Source of the DNA: Plectosphaerella cucumerina
Taxonomy: Eukaryota > Ascomycota > Sordariomycetes > Glomerellales > Plectosphaerellaceae
Reading direction: 5' to 3'
NCBI GenBank assembly: GCA_020746995.1
Contig: JAGPXD010000006.1
Span: 2,480,001 to 2,544,000 of the forward strand
DNA length: 64,000 nucleotides
Position numbers and translations under genes: made by a program
Part shown: in pieces, positions 24,420-36,217 of the stretch
Layout: each line of letters begins with the position of its first letter
Numbering within the stretch: the stretch's first letter is position 1
Notes under the pieces: generated by a model
The model's input: the letters and a program-made list of their open reading frames with translations, nothing else
Told to the model about the DNA's origin: nothing
Database searches by the model: none

Positions 24420-24620
24420 CTCCGAAGTCCTGTCTTGTGTGAACGTCCCAAGGCCCGAGGCTCTTCAAGTCCCGTCCGTTGTAAACGTCCCAAGGCCCGA
24501 GATGCTTCAAGTCCCGTCTGTTGTAGACGTTCCAAGGAGTGAGGTGCTTGAAGGCCCGTCTGTTGTAAACCTCCCAAGGCCCGAGATATTTGAAGGCCCG
24601 TCCGTTGGGAACGTTCACAG
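24420..24620. repeat. 42-bp minisatellite, about 4.8 copies
   Basis: Complete units start at 24454, 24496 and 24538; a fourth degenerates from 24580 to about 24620 and a 34-bp partial precedes the array. Consensus features are CCCGAG, CTTCAAG, CCCGTC(C/T)GTTGT, AACGTCCCAAGG. The period is divisible by three, giving repeated pseudo-peptides when translated. Confidence 0.85.
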
Positions 24621-24949
24621 CCAAAGGCTGCGATGAATCGCTGAGTGCGGGGGAATAGACTCACTACGGACGAGAATGAACGTGTCGTCTTGTCGAGGCA
24701 AACCGAGGTGCTTCAAGGCCTGTCCGGTGTGAGCGTCCGCAACCAAAGACTGAGATGAGTCGCTGGGTGCTTCGAGACCCGTCCACTGTGAACGTCCGCA
24801 ACCAAAGGCTGGGATGAACAGGCCGAGGTGCTTCAAGACCCGTCCGTTGTGAACGGCCGCACCCAAAGGACGGGATGAGTCGCTGAGTGCGGGAGAGTAG
24901 ACTCACTGCGGACAAGAATGAATGCGTCGTCTTGACAAGGCAAGCCGAG
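24599..24949. repeat. Higher-order direct duplication, offset 242 bp
   Basis: Segment 24599-24707 recurs at 24841-24949 with an exact 242-bp offset and scattered substitutions; shared landmarks are the GAATAGACTCACT / GAGTAGACTCACT and GTCGTCTTG blocks. The minisatellite core also recurs between the copies (about 24,700-24,850). Confidence 0.8.
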
Positions 24950-26153
24950 TACAAAGACGGACGGTGGTGATCGTTTGAAAGATGCGCTGAGGTACCGATG
25001 AAACGAAGGACGGATAAACGTGCAAAGGGAAACCCGCTCGCTACCTGCGTCCTCGATGCAAAGAGAGCGCACCAAAAGAAGAAGAAGATAGAACTCCAAC
25101 CGGAAAGGAAACGGGAAGGGTTGCGGGAGGTGAGGCTGTCGCTCCGTCGTGTTTTGGTGAGGTTCAGAGAGTGAAGGAGGGAGGGAAGGAGGTTGAGGGT
25201 CGAGGTAGGAGTCAGTCGGACAGAGAGGCTCCTCGAGTGCAGTGAGTGAGGCGAGAAAGGACGGCAGCTCCCGCCCCGGCTGAGTCAGGTGCTGGAGTCG
25301 TGAGGTCAGGGATCTTTTGGGCAGCGAGGAGCGTGTGCACGGACCATTTCTATGGGGTTCCGCCACGTTGATTGGCGGGTAAACCACGTGGGCGGGTCCA
25401 CGGGAGCGGGTCCCCGCACTCTGGAATCTGGACTTGGGACGGAACACTGTGAAGTGGCGATTTTACATTCGGTGCAGGCAAGAAGCACTTCAATCAGCCC
25501 AAAGCAGAGACGTGAATTTTACAGCCCGGGCAATTAATTGTGGTGATCTTGTCTGGACTTTCAATAAATTCATTACGACATTCCGATCACAGCTTCATTG
25601 TGGTCAGCAGCCGGTGACAAGGGGAGGGAGTTGGGTCTAGAATCAGCATTCTTTTTCCGACGATTCTCCAGATTGAGAGTGCAACAACGCAATGATCCAT
25701 CGCGTTGATCAGGCATGCAAACCGCCGAGCTTTTTCTTCAGGATCCAAGTGACATTACCGCATTAAATATTGATACAGTAGGTAATCTACAGCAAAAAGA
25801 TGGTGATTCTCCTTGAAGGTCCTCCTCGAATCATCGCAGCCGGTTGAATGTCGTCAAACACAACGCCGCCGGCAGAATCTGCCTCTGCGTGGAAGGCGGT
25901 CAACGCCAGGCATGGACCCTGGATCCACCCCTGCACGGGCAGCTCTGCCAGTGTGGAGCCAGCCTGGACCCGCAGATGGCTGGATTTCTTCACCTTCACC
26001 CAGAAGATCTGATCAAGGCCACTCACTTTCACACAAGACTCAGTCGACCCAAACCTTCCGCAATATCTTCGCCTCTTGACAGCAGCTGCCTCAGGCCGAG
26101 CCTCAAACCGGTCTCCCGCCTGCACACGCCTGCAGCCACACGCGGCAGATATC

Positions 26154-27152
26154 ATGGCGCCTGCGCTCTCGTCCAACTGGGAGAAGCTTCAGGCAAAACT
26201 CAAGGCAAACCCGGCCCCTGCACAAGAAGCAGCAACAGCACCGCTGAAACGCAAGGCCGAGGCCATCTCCAAGGCGCCCTCGAAGAAGCAGAAGAAGCAG
26301 AAGCAGGCGACTCCCTTGCCAAAGAAGACAATCGTCGGGCCAGCCTCCAAGTCCAAGGTCCGGCTCCCCAACCTCGCTGGCCGCATGGGCGCCGGCCAGA
26401 GCTCAAAGATCGACCCCGGGACAGGCCCCTCGCCGTCGCTCTCAACATGGGCCGCCGACAATGACATATCGGCTGAGTCATTGGCCGAGGCGTACGGGCT
26501 GGGCCTCAAGGACAACGCCCTCCTGACATCGGACAAGGAGCGCGAAAACGCCGGGCTCGCCGAGGGCGTCGAGATCGGCAAGTACATCGCCATCGACTGT
26601 GAGATGGTAGGCGTCGGCGAGGCTGGACGAGAGTCTGCCCTCGCGCGCGCCAGCGTCGTCGACTTCCATGGCCGCCAGATCTACGACTCATACGTCAAGC
26701 CCAAGGAGCGCGTCACCGACTGGCGCAGTGCCGTCAGCGGTATCACACAGAAACACATGCGCTTCGCCCGCGACTTTGACGAGGTCCAGGCCGACATTGC
26801 CGAGCTTCTCAAGGGTCGCATCCTTGTCGGCCACGATGTCAAGCATGACCTCGACGCACTTCTGCTCACACACCCCATCATGGACCTGCGGGACACGGCG
26901 AAGCACCCAGGGTTCAGAAAGTACGGCAACGGGAAGAAGCCCGCCCTGGCGCGGTTGTCATCGGAGATTCTCGGTGTTGAGATCCAGAGAGGTGCGCACT
27001 CGAGCATTGAAGACGCAAAGGTCACAATGGCGCTGTTCAGGAAGCACAAGCCGGCGTTCGACATGGACCACGCCACTCGCTTCCCGTCCATAGTGCCTCG
27101 CGCCGGCAAGGGAAAATCGGACTCGAAGAAGCCGAAGAAGAAGAAGAAATGA
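26154..27152 (+). CDS. rex4: RNA exonuclease 4 (Rex4), DEDDh 3'-5' exonuclease
   Basis: Nuclear/nucleolar exonuclease of the Rex family involved in pre-rRNA (ITS1) processing. Single exon, 332 residues. Residues 1-70 are Lys/Ala-rich with nuclear localisation clusters (KRKAEA, KKQKKQKQ). The exonuclease domain spans about 143-310: Exo I IDCEMVGVG (Asp148, Glu150), Exo II GHDVKHDLDAL (Asp228, Asp232) and Exo III HSSIEDA (His282, Asp287), so all DEDDh catalytic residues are present. A Lys-rich tail (KKPKKKKK) ends the protein. The ATG at 26154 is the first in-frame ATG after a non-ATG extension. The stop is only 118 bp from the stop of the converging methyltransferase gene. Confidence 0.94.
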   Translation: MAPALSSNWEKLQAKLKANPAPAQEAATAPLKRKAEAISKAPSKKQKKQKQATPLPKKTIVGPASKSKVRLPNLAGRMGAGQSSKIDPGTGPSPSLSTWAADNDISAESLAEAYGLGLKDNALLTSDKERENAGLAEGVEIGKYIAIDCEMVGVGEAGRESALARASVVDFHGRQIYDSYVKPKERVTDWRSAVSGITQKHMRFARDFDEVQADIAELLKGRILVGHDVKHDLDALLLTHPIMDLRDTAKHPGFRKYGNGKKPALARLSSEILGVEIQRGAHSSIEDAKVTMALFRKHKPAFDMDHATRFPSIVPRAGKGKSDSKKPKKKKK

Positions 27153-27270
27153 AGCTCCGCCAAAGCGTGGCGGAGGAAGACGATGATTATCTCGAATCTA
27201 TGAGGCAGCGTCCCTCCCGGGGGTCGCGCCACTACCTGTACACAACGGCAACGACCTTTCGAATCCCGCA

Positions 27271-28877
27271 TCAGAGAGGGATACCCTCCATCAGTTCCAG
27301 CGCGCCCTCGCGCCCGACCGTTATGATGACGTCGCCGAGCGTCTTGGTCAGGAACCCAGCCTCGCAGTACGTAAAGTAGTACTGTCAACAAGTTAGCCTA
27401 GAGAAACAGCAGAAAGAAAACAACGGCCGCGGGCTGCGAAACTCACCTCCCATTTCCTCCTGAACACGTCCACGCCCTCCTCCGACATATCCGGGTGCTC
27501 CCGCAGCAGGGCCGGGCGGATCTTTCTGTCAAAGTTGCGCAGGAAGCTCTCTTTCCACAGGCGCAGCGTCTTGGCGTAGTGGCCGCCAATGTTTTCGACC
27601 TTCTCGACGATCAGGGTGCCCTTGGACTCGGTGGTGATGTGGTTGAGGAGTTGTGTGATCGACGGGAGGTAGCCGCCAGGGAAAATGTAATGGTTGATGA
27701 AGCTGACTTTGTTAGCAGGCAGTGCAGCAAGCGGGAGTCAGTACGACTTACTCTTCGCTCTTCGAGTACGCCTCGTGGCGGCCCTCGGGCATAGTGATGC
27801 ACTGGAAAACAGCAATGCCTCCGTCCTTCTTCAGCAGACGGTCGATGCAGGCAAAGTAGGTGCCGAGGAACTCCTGGCCGACAGCTTCAAGCATCTCAAT
27901 GGAGACGATCTTGTCGTACGGCCGCTCGGGCACCGGCAGGGCGCGGTAGTCCATCAGCAGCACCTCGACCCAGTCCTCCAGCCCCGCGGCGCGTATCCTC
28001 TCCTCGGCCAGGATCTTTTGCTCTTTCGACAGGGTCAGGCTCGTGACCCTGCAGCCGGTGGTGCGGACTGCTTCAATTGCGAAAGAGCCCCAGCCGGTGC
28101 CGATCTCGAGCACGTGGTCGGTCGACTTTATGTGGGCGCCGTCGATGAAGCGGCGCAGCTTGGTCATCTGGGCGTCCTCGAGGGTCTCCCTGGAGGGCGC
28201 GTCGGCGGCCACGGGCTTCCAGATGGGGCACGAGTAGGTCATGTCGGGGGAGAGGAAGGCGGCGAACATGTCGTTTGAGATGTCGTAGTGGGCTGAGATG
28301 TTGAGGAGGGCGTTGTTCAGGGTGTTTGTGCTCCTGGCGAGGCTGGAGACTGCAGACGAGATGCTGGAGATCCAGGTCGTGCCATTGCCCATCTCTTCGC
28401 GGTTCACGATGAACAGCTAGTCGGGGGTCAGCAGCAATTACCACGATGAAGCATGTCGAGAGGGGAGCTCACCTGGAAAAAGGCCGTCGGGTCCCGGCAC
28501 TCAACCTCGCCCAGCATGAAAGCCTCAGCGAAGCCCATATCGGCGAAGAGGAACAGGCGCATCCAGAAGGCGTCACTCTTGACGACGAGCTCGACCCTGG
28601 GAACCGTGTCCGCGCGGCGCGGGACGGGAACATTGTGGTCGAGGGCCTCTTGGGCCTTTGCGCCAAGCTTCTGACCAAAGACGTGCCTCGCCTCGGCGGG
28701 CTCATCAACCAGCAGCAGCGTGCCCTTTTCGATCCTGGCCAGCACAGCGAGCACGGCGGGCTTGGCCACGGAAAGCGCAGGGCCCCAGGTCAGACTCCCG
28801 ACGGCACCGCGCAGTAGCTCTGTGCCGCGCGAGAGCGGCTGCGCGACAACTGTTGGGAGGGAGGGGAGCTTGGGCAT
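27271..28877 (-). CDS. Cyclopropane-fatty-acyl-phospholipid synthase-like SAM methyltransferase
   Basis: S-adenosylmethionine-dependent enzyme of the CFA/mycolic acid cyclopropane synthase family, predicted to add a methylene or methyl carbon across unsaturated acyl chains of phospholipids. Exons 28877-28473, 28416-27752, 27702-27447 and 27381-27271 join to 478 residues. The N-terminal domain (about 1-185) carries MRLFLFADMGFAEAFM typical of the family; the methyltransferase domain has motif I LEIGTGWGSFAIE (Glu239 to Gly245), IVSIEMLEAVG and the downstream FINHYIFPGGYLPS. The third exon needs acceptor GTCAG to keep phase, giving SKSEDFINHY. Converges on rex4 with 118 bp between stop codons. 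No membrane anchor seen. Substrate cannot be told from sequence. Confidence 0.9.
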
Positions 28878-31800
28878 CTCGATTGTGGAGGGTGAGAGTG
28901 TCGGATGAGGGGTTGAGGAGCTACGGGAAGCTCTTGAGACGCGGGATCAGCAACGGGAAGGGCTGTCAGATGCAGGGAAAACAGAAGGTCAAGGGAGAGG
29001 GGGGAAGGGAAGAATGGAGAGCTTCCCATGGTGGTGTGCGAGGTCGGGTCAGACAATAACCGCCTAGTACAGGCCAGGCACATGCTCGGGAGGCATGCAA
29101 TGCCGGCGGCGGCGGCGGCGCACGTTCCCATCTGGAACCGTCCCAACGCTTTTTTCTGACGAGACGGTGCTAGGTCCGGTCGGGTTCTCGCGATCCCCCC
29201 TCTCGTGAGAGAAGCTGGATCCCTGGACGGGCGCTGGTCGACGAGTGACGAGCTTGGGGGGAGCTAGCTCGGACATCGGGGGCTGGGATGGCGGGATCGG
29301 CGGGAGGGGCGGAGGGACGATTGACCTTTGTAGCGCGTGCCGTGACGCCGAGCGGTGTGTGTAGCACGGTTGTGGTGGGTGGTTAGTGGTGGGTTGGGGC
29401 TGCAGGGAGCGCGCTCCGAGTCCCGGGATGGTCATGGTGTCTCTGATGGTTTCAGCGTCAGACGGGTGTTGAGGCTTTGCGCAGGCAGGATGGCGTTGAG
29501 GATTGGCGTTCTGTCAGCGGGGGGACAATTGGATTGAGGTTAAGGATGCCAGTTTCTTCAGCGGGTGGCAAGTTTGATTGATGCCTTTCCCCCGATTATC
29601 TTCGTGACGCTGTCGATGATATTCAGGGGTCTCCGAGTCGAATGTGGATTTTGGGGCCGGGCCACGCGGGGGAATTCGACAGGGGCACAAGAGTCAATGA
29701 CGTAGACGATGTGAGTTTTCGGGCGACTCGGCTCCTCCAGGTGCCGCCATCAGCCTGTCGCCATGCAGCTTCGTCCTGTGTGGTTTGTCTGGTGGATGGA
29801 CCCTGCAGGGTTGATTTGTTTTGTTCAGGTGTATTTTGCTGATTTAGCGCTTTTAGGGGCGATGTCGGCATCTGCTTCTTTGATTCTGATCACGTCGATC
29901 GGCACCATGCATCGTCTGCTTCGAATTGGTCCTATGTCACTTTTAGCAAACACTCACTAATAACATGCTTCTTAGTTTAGGTGCATATTTGTATGCAGTT
30001 TTCCCCTTGAAATTTTACGAATGGCGCACCTCCGTTTAGCATCACGGCAACAGGCGCCGCGGTCTAGTCTTCTCCCAAGTCTGACCCCTCGTCGGAAGCT
30101 TCGCGATAGCTTCCCAAGGTCAAAGTGCTCGATTGCAGCCGATTTTTATCGTAGACACCGAGAAAGAACAGCTGCTTTCAGTGAAACCAATACACCACAG
30201 GCTGACTTTCATGATCGAGCTCGACGCAGCACCTGGTGACTTGAGGGCGCTGACAAGTATCAGATTTCCCAGGATGGCGACCTGAGTCCCCAATGAGGTT
30301 CTTCTCAGAGGCAGCTCACGAATACTGCAACATGTTCTTGCATCTAAATCATGACAAGATCCGTCCGAACTTCAGACCGAAGTGGTATTGCCAAGCTGTC
30401 GACGCGGTCGCACACGTGCACAGCCAGGGTATCATCTACAGCGACTCCGCTCCAATGACTTCCTCATTCACTGCAACGTTGCTGAGTTCAAATCTTGCCT
30501 CTCTGCGAATCTGGATGCCCGTCAATTCCGAATTTTCACACGATAGGGGCACAGCTTCGTGATGCTGGGTAAACATCCAGACTCATCATGATGGGCACGA
30601 TGGACGGTACAGATGCGGCACACGCATCAAGCCTTAGGTTCATCCTGAACATCATCACTGAGATGTTCGTCGTACCGTGACCGGAAATCTCAGAGTCATT
30701 TTGTTCCATCAAAGGGATCGAGGATGATAAAGAGCTCGTCGACATCAACTTGGAGGCCCTCTCTCGGCTGATGGACTCCAAGGAGATCATCCTCGGCAGC
30801 TGGACAAGTGGTCCTCTGCTATGAATGTCGTGCCCAAGACTGTCCGATGCAGGCAGGCCCTCAAGTCAAGGAGGCAACTGCCTGTGGTCTTCAGTTCGTG
30901 ATGTCAGCAGATGAGTGACTCCCCAAGTGAGGCGTGCGACCAGGTCTCTCTTTTCTGGGCAATCATCAGCGCCGGGGAAGTACTCACAGGAAACGCTGGA
31001 TAGATGGGTCGTACAAGCTACCCATCATTTGCATTCGAACTGGCCTCACTTCGAAGTGGTCATTCGTCGTCGATTGCTGACGACTACTTCAAGGCAGCAA
31101 TTTACTTTGTTTGACCTCGTCGCAGGAGCGGAAGACCGGCGATTGCAACCTCCGACATTTTACACGGCGGCGACTGCAACGTCCGACGTTGACTGCACCA
31201 CGAGCATTGCCACGAACACCCCAGCGAATGGTGCATGGCTTGGTTCTCCAATATGGTAAGCGCAAGTAAGCACTGCCACGGGTAAAATGCTACTGTTGAA
31301 ACAAGGCTGCATGCCGCGTTGCAGCTGTCGTGGCACTCGCGCCACATGATCCGATCGTTTCGTTGGGACCACAGAGGCGGATCATCACCATCGCCATTCA
31401 CACCCTGCGGCGTCAATGACCTCACGTCTCACCATGGGAAGGTCTCGGCCAGCTCGCTCGGTCCCGTTCCATAGCCTTCGGTCCCGTGTCGTCAGAAGCC
31501 GCCGCCTGAATACAACCCCGACGAGAAGCAACGGGCGCTCTCCTCGACGAGGTTCTCTCTGAAATCCTGTTATCCAAACCAGGCGCCATGAGGTTGAAGA
31601 AAAAACCGTCCCGGCTCGATCTATATTTCCTCTCCGGGGCAAGTCCCACCCGTACCTCCGTCACGGCACGGGCCCGGAGGATCAACGCCACGGCACAAGG
31701 TTTGGTTCGCACCGTCATCTGGCAGGTCACCTTGGCCGACGAAGAGGGGGTCGAAGCTTGGCACGGCCCGACCACGGTAGGCGGTCGACGGACGGGGCGG

Positions 31801-32877
31801 TGCGTCAGCCCACGTCGAGGACAAATGTCACTCTCGTCGTTGGGGGCCGGGCGAGGATACATGTAGGGCGTGGATAGGCAGGGTGGTAGGGCTGAGGGTG
31901 AGCAGGTTGTTGGAAGGGGGTGGAGAGGTTTCCATTGGCGAACCCCGCGTGCTGATGCACCCTGCTTTTCTGCCTGTGGCGTGGTGTTCCCCGCAACTCC
32001 TTTGGATGTTTCTTGACACAGCCCCCTATGATGATGCAGAAAAGCTTGATGTGCAGACATGCATCAGAGGATCAGTTGCAGAGTCGCAGAGGATCAAAGT
32101 TGCGCCCGCTTCCACTTCCCTCGCTGTCACCCGCCCGAACCACGTTGGAGAAAATGAACAGTGTGAGAAGAAAACGGCGCTATTAATAGGGGCCGCTCGG
32201 TGGACGTCGGTCACATCGCCGAGTTGTCTAGTGCAAAATGTCACTCACACGGCCTGGCAAGCCTGGGTTCCCGCCCGCAGTCTCGCCTCCAGATGCCCCC
32301 AATCGACAAGCGGTCGGCGGTGCTAGCACTCAAGGAGCATGTTGCCCGTTCGCCTGCGAGGGGCCACGGCTACCGATTGGTCAGCAGCCGCCGCAATGTC
32401 CGGTGCAGCCGGGTCCAGGGTCCACGCCTGGGTCGTTCCTTCCCTGTTCCCCGTGTGGATAATCTGGGCTGCTAAATTCAAACTTGCCAACTTCCCTCCA
32501 CGGCCCAATTCCTTCGGCAGCCGTACAGTGCGTCCGCCCAGTCCCCAGGCTTGGTTCCATCCATCGTTCCATGGCGCGCTTGCCCTTCCCTTCCCGTCCC
32601 AAGGAGAAGGGTAGGGACGGCTCTCGCCTGGGCCACGCCAGCACCCACGGGCAACTTGAACCCGTTGTCCGGAAGCCCACTCCGACTCCCGTCTCCCGTC
32701 CTTATCAGATCTTCCGCCCTACACCACCTTCCACCCATCCCGTCTCCGTCTCCATCTCCCCTCGAGTGACCTGAGCACTGTCCATACAAAGAAAGGCCCC
32801 ATTCCGTCCCGTCACGTTCCCCCTCCGGCCGTCCCCCCATGGTCGCTCAATGCTTCTGTTTGTGAGCAAACCTCCCG
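28878..32877. other. Gene-poor 4.0 kb region
   Basis: Between the methyltransferase start (minus) and the Zn2Cys6 factor start (plus). Only a kinase relic near 30,300-30,546 was recognised. Part of 29,800-31,300 is more AT-rich than the flanking DNA and has only short open frames. Positions 32,600-32,870 are C/T-rich, as expected for the promoter and leader of the downstream regulator. Confidence 0.5.
30293..30546 (+). pseudogene. Fragment of a fungal serine/threonine protein kinase, frameshifted
   Basis: Frame starting at 30293 encodes a stretch resembling the alpha-D/alpha-E region and start of the catalytic loop of fungal kinases: KWYCQAVDAVAHVHSQGIIY then SD. The expected continuation (HSDLRPxNFLIH) is found one frame over from 30445 as LRSNDFLIHCN, and that frame stops at 30544-30546. 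So a single indel near 30445 breaks the catalytic loop. The Asp of the loop is present, but the His before it is Tyr. No convincing ATP-binding lobe or DFG segment was seen nearby, so this is a decayed fragment. Confidence 0.6.
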
Positions 32878-35166
32878 ATGTCGCTCTCCCCGAAAACCCT
32901 GCTCGGTCCTCCTGCGACAAGGGTCCGCCGAGACCCTCATTCGCCAAGGATGCAGCACAGCGCCCAGCAACCACTGCCGTCCGATGACGCCGCGACGGTA
33001 CCGGCAGCGGCAGCCGCAGAGGCATCATCAGCATCATCAGCGTCAGCATCGGCAGTTGCCCGCAGCGGCAGCACCAGCAGCGGCAGCACCAGCAGCGGCA
33101 GCACCAGCAGCGCCACCAGCCTGACCAGCAGCAGCGGCGGTGGCCGAAAGGGCAACAAGAAAACCCGCACCGGTTGCATCACCTGCAAGTGAGTTGCCCC
33201 GCCTGTCACAGCTCGTCCTTACTCACTCACTGACCTCCCCAGAATCCGACGCGTCAAGTGCGATGAGACGAAACCGTCCTGTCTACGCTGCACCAAGACT
33301 GGCCGCAACTGCGATGGCTACGCCCCGGTGCCGGTGAAGCACCGCCAGCGCGACCGCCCTACTCCCGATGACCACGCCCACGCCCATGCCCACTCTCACG
33401 CCCTGACCCAGCACTCCGCCGCCGTTGCCGCCTCCTCAGACCCCTTCCCCGGCCAGCCGCTCTACGCCCTCTCGGCCAAGGCCGACTGGTCCTCCTCCGA
33501 GCAGCGCGCCTTTCACTTCTACCAAGAGTGCTCCGCCTCGGGCCTCTTCTCCCCCGTCAGTGCCGCCTTTTGGACAAAGGTCATCCCCGCCCTCTGCTAC
33601 CAGGAGCCCGCTATCCGCTACGCCGTCTTCGCCATCGGCAACCTCCACGAGACCTACTTCCTCGGCCGCCAGGACTCGGAGCTCTCCCTCAGCTCGTTTG
33701 CCGCTGCACAGTACGGCAGGGCCCTTCGCCAGCTGCAGACATGGGTTATGCCCAAGCAGCACGAGGGTGTATCTGGGACAGTAGAAACTCTGCTGCCCCT
33801 GCTTACCTGCGCCCTCTTCATATGCATTGAGTTCATGCTTGGCAACGCCTCAGCCGCCCACATTCACATTCTCCAAGGCCGACGCCTGCTTGTCCACTAC
33901 GAGGGCGGTGACAGCAGGTCTCCCGCGGCGGAGCTCGTCAGGCGTGAACTCGTCCCCATATACACCCGCGTCTCTGTCGCCTCCTTTCTTCTTGGCACCC
34001 TGCCCGAACCCATCCCTCTCGCCCTGAGGTGGACTGCCCCGGGCGCCACCCACCTTGACGGCTTCAAGACGCTGGCCGATGCCGCCCAGGCCATCTACGA
34101 GCTTCTGGATGACTCGTACCACTTTGTTCAAGAGACAAAGTTCTGCTTCCTCAGCTACGACGAGAACGAGGAGGCCTATGCCGACGACCGTGCCCACTTT
34201 CAGGTCCGCGGGCAGGAGCTGCTCAACCGCCTCAACCTGTGGGAGGACGCCTTCGCCGGCCTCGAGTCGCACCCAGACGACCCCACCAGCATCGTCGCCA
34301 GGCTGTACTACCACTCGGTGCGCATCTTCGTCGGGCCCTCCATGGAGCGTCACGAGTGCCGGTACGACGAGTACACAGCTAGCTTCGCCAGCATTGTCAT
34401 GCTCGCTGGCCGCCTGCTCGACCTCGAGGACATCGAGACAGCCGCTCATCCCGGACCTCGCTTCTCCTTCGAGTCGGGCATCCTGCCGCCAGTCTACTCC
34501 ACCGTCATCAAGTGCAGACACCCCATCATCCGTCGCGCCGCCCTTGGCCTGCTGAAGCGGCGTGCCGCAGCACAACACACCGAGAACCTCTGGGACACCC
34601 AACAGGTCCGCCAGATCGCCGAACAGGTCATGACTGTCGAGGAGGGCGTGCTGGACGAGGGGTACTCCGAGGGTGGCTTCGTCTCCGACAACCTCGAGAG
34701 CCTCCCCGAGCTTGGCGAACTGCCCGTCGACTGGCTACCTGTCAACTTCTTCGATGACGGCTCCGGTTTGACGCCACACTACTCCGAGCTCGCCCCTCCC
34801 CCGCCTCCTTTTAACCTGGGGCCCGGACCTGATACCTACCAAGGGCACTTTGCGCCGCACGCCACCAGAGAAACGTCACCGCCCGAGACGCGCCACTGGC
34901 GGTGGTCACCAGAAGAGCTGCTCGCCGACATGGTGCGGCAGTCTGCCAGCGGCGTTCTAGACCCGGGCGCCGTTTGGGTGTTACGCAACCCTGTGCCGCC
35001 GGAGCGGTACATCGCGGAGGAGCGACGGATCCGCATCGTCGCCGTCCGCGGCCGGAATGAGGGCAAGTCGTCCATCTCGACGTACTTTGTGCAGCCCGAC
35101 ACGGGGGTGATACTGCAGTGGGGGGTATTGTATCGAGACACGGTGGGCAAGACAGGGAGTCCATAG
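32878..35166 (+). CDS. Zn(II)2Cys6 transcription factor with fungal-specific TF domain
   Basis: Predicted nuclear DNA-binding regulator; targets unknown. Exons 32878-33188 and 33243-35166 (54 bp intron) give 744 residues. A low-complexity N-terminus with three GSTSS repeats (about 63-78) precedes a perfect binuclear cluster: Cys100, 103, 110, 117, 120 and 127 (C-X2-C-X6-C-X6-C-X2-C-X6-C), with the intron splitting the codon right after the second Cys as in many fungal factors. The remainder resembles the PF11951-type regulatory domain, with FHFYQECSASGLFSP and EPAIRYAVFAIGNLHE near 205-255. A His/Ala-rich linker (HAHAHAHSHA) lies at about 155-165. The first ATG of the open frame is used; Met25 is an alternative. 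Confidence 0.9.
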
Positions 35167-36217
35167 GGACGAGATGTGTTTGTATGAGCGTTGCTTGATT
35201 TTGGTTTTGGATCTGAGCGGGCGCATTAGAGTAGAGCTGGCTGGTTGCTCGGTACTGGATTTTGGAAAATGTGAAAGCTGAATGGAACGTTTACACTCAT
35301 AGCCGATGACAAGGAAGCTCAGGGGTGACGTGTGTCTGACTGGGCTCTCGCTTTCGGTGTGGCCAAGGGTGAGTTTGACGTGGTCGTGTGTACATGGATC
35401 TGAGCTGGATCAGGCAACTGGTTCGGGTTCAGGGAGCTCTCAGTGGACTGACTCGGGTTCAGAGAGCTGTCAGTGCATCGTCACTGCAACCCCTGGCACC
35501 TCCTGGGTGGGTGTCAGTGGTCATGGTTTGCAGGGTCGGCGTGATGCAGCTGAACAGCTGATGTGTGAGGACTGAAGTAACCATTCTGACCTTTGCAGCG
35601 ATCGAATGACAACATCTTACGAAGCTCTCCTGGGGATTGAGAAATACGACCGAGCCAGATTTCCCTTGCAATGCCCCGGATCGACCGGCGGGAGAGGGAC
35701 ACAAACCCCAGGCAAATGTTGTGATCCACGGGTCGATGTGAAGATCCCCAAACAACCCAGTTGCCATCACAGGCTCAACCCATCATTCTGGGCTTTTGAC
35801 ACAACTAAATATCGTTCTTGATATTATAACCGGCGCTTTAAGCTTGAAGAAAAGGCTCGCCTGGCGACAGAGTGGCCTGTCGTCGTTTCAAGTACGGCTC
35901 GAAACCGTGTTTTGGGACGATCACACCACGCCCTGTTCGAGCGTGCGACGCGCTAAACCCCGAGGCCCCATCGTCAGAGCTGTTGTCGCGATGCGATGCT
36001 ACCCTGCGCTGGATGCTGTATCATGGGGCTTCATTCGGGCGCATCCAGGGGAAAAGGATCCAGGCATATAAGAAGCCGCCTAGTCTCGCCGATGAAGTAT
36101 GTCTGGTACTTGGACCAGCATCGCAGGATCGATACAGCCTCAGACCTTTTCACTTCTTTCTGCCCGGAGCAGCTTTTTTCATCTCATAAACCTTGACACC
36201 CGTCATCTCAACTCAAA
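35167..36217. other. Intergenic region before the duplicated-module secreted protein
   Basis: 1.05 kb. No gene was recognised. Contains an imperfect 30-bp tandem duplication (35417-35446 and 35447-35476, five mismatches, core CGGGTTCAG) and a TATA-like element at 36067-36074. Confidence 0.5.
36067..36074 (+). promoter_or_regulatory. TATA-like element (TATAAGAA)
   Basis: Located 144 bp upstream of the start codon of the secreted-protein gene at 36218, in an otherwise GC-balanced region. Confidence 0.4.

Larger units (their letters stand above)
24135..26153. promoter_or_regulatory. Divergent region of NYN gene (-) and rex4 (+), with repeats
   Basis: 2.0 kb with no recognised gene. Positions 24,420-24,950 are repeat-rich (listed separately); the remainder is unique. 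A CACGTG-type E-box core occurs near 25,386. The open frames crossing the repeats exist on both strands and are explained by the 42-bp (14-codon) period rather than by coding function. Confidence 0.45.

Noticed and set aside
24223..24624. Repeat protein with 14-residue period (minus strand)
   Set aside because: The period simply reflects the 42-bp minisatellite; the same array is open in other frames too, and there is no flanking coding sequence.
31422..32060. 212-codon minus-strand frame in the gene-poor interval
   Set aside because: Pro/Arg/Ser-rich translation without any recognisable pattern; no promoter or splice support.
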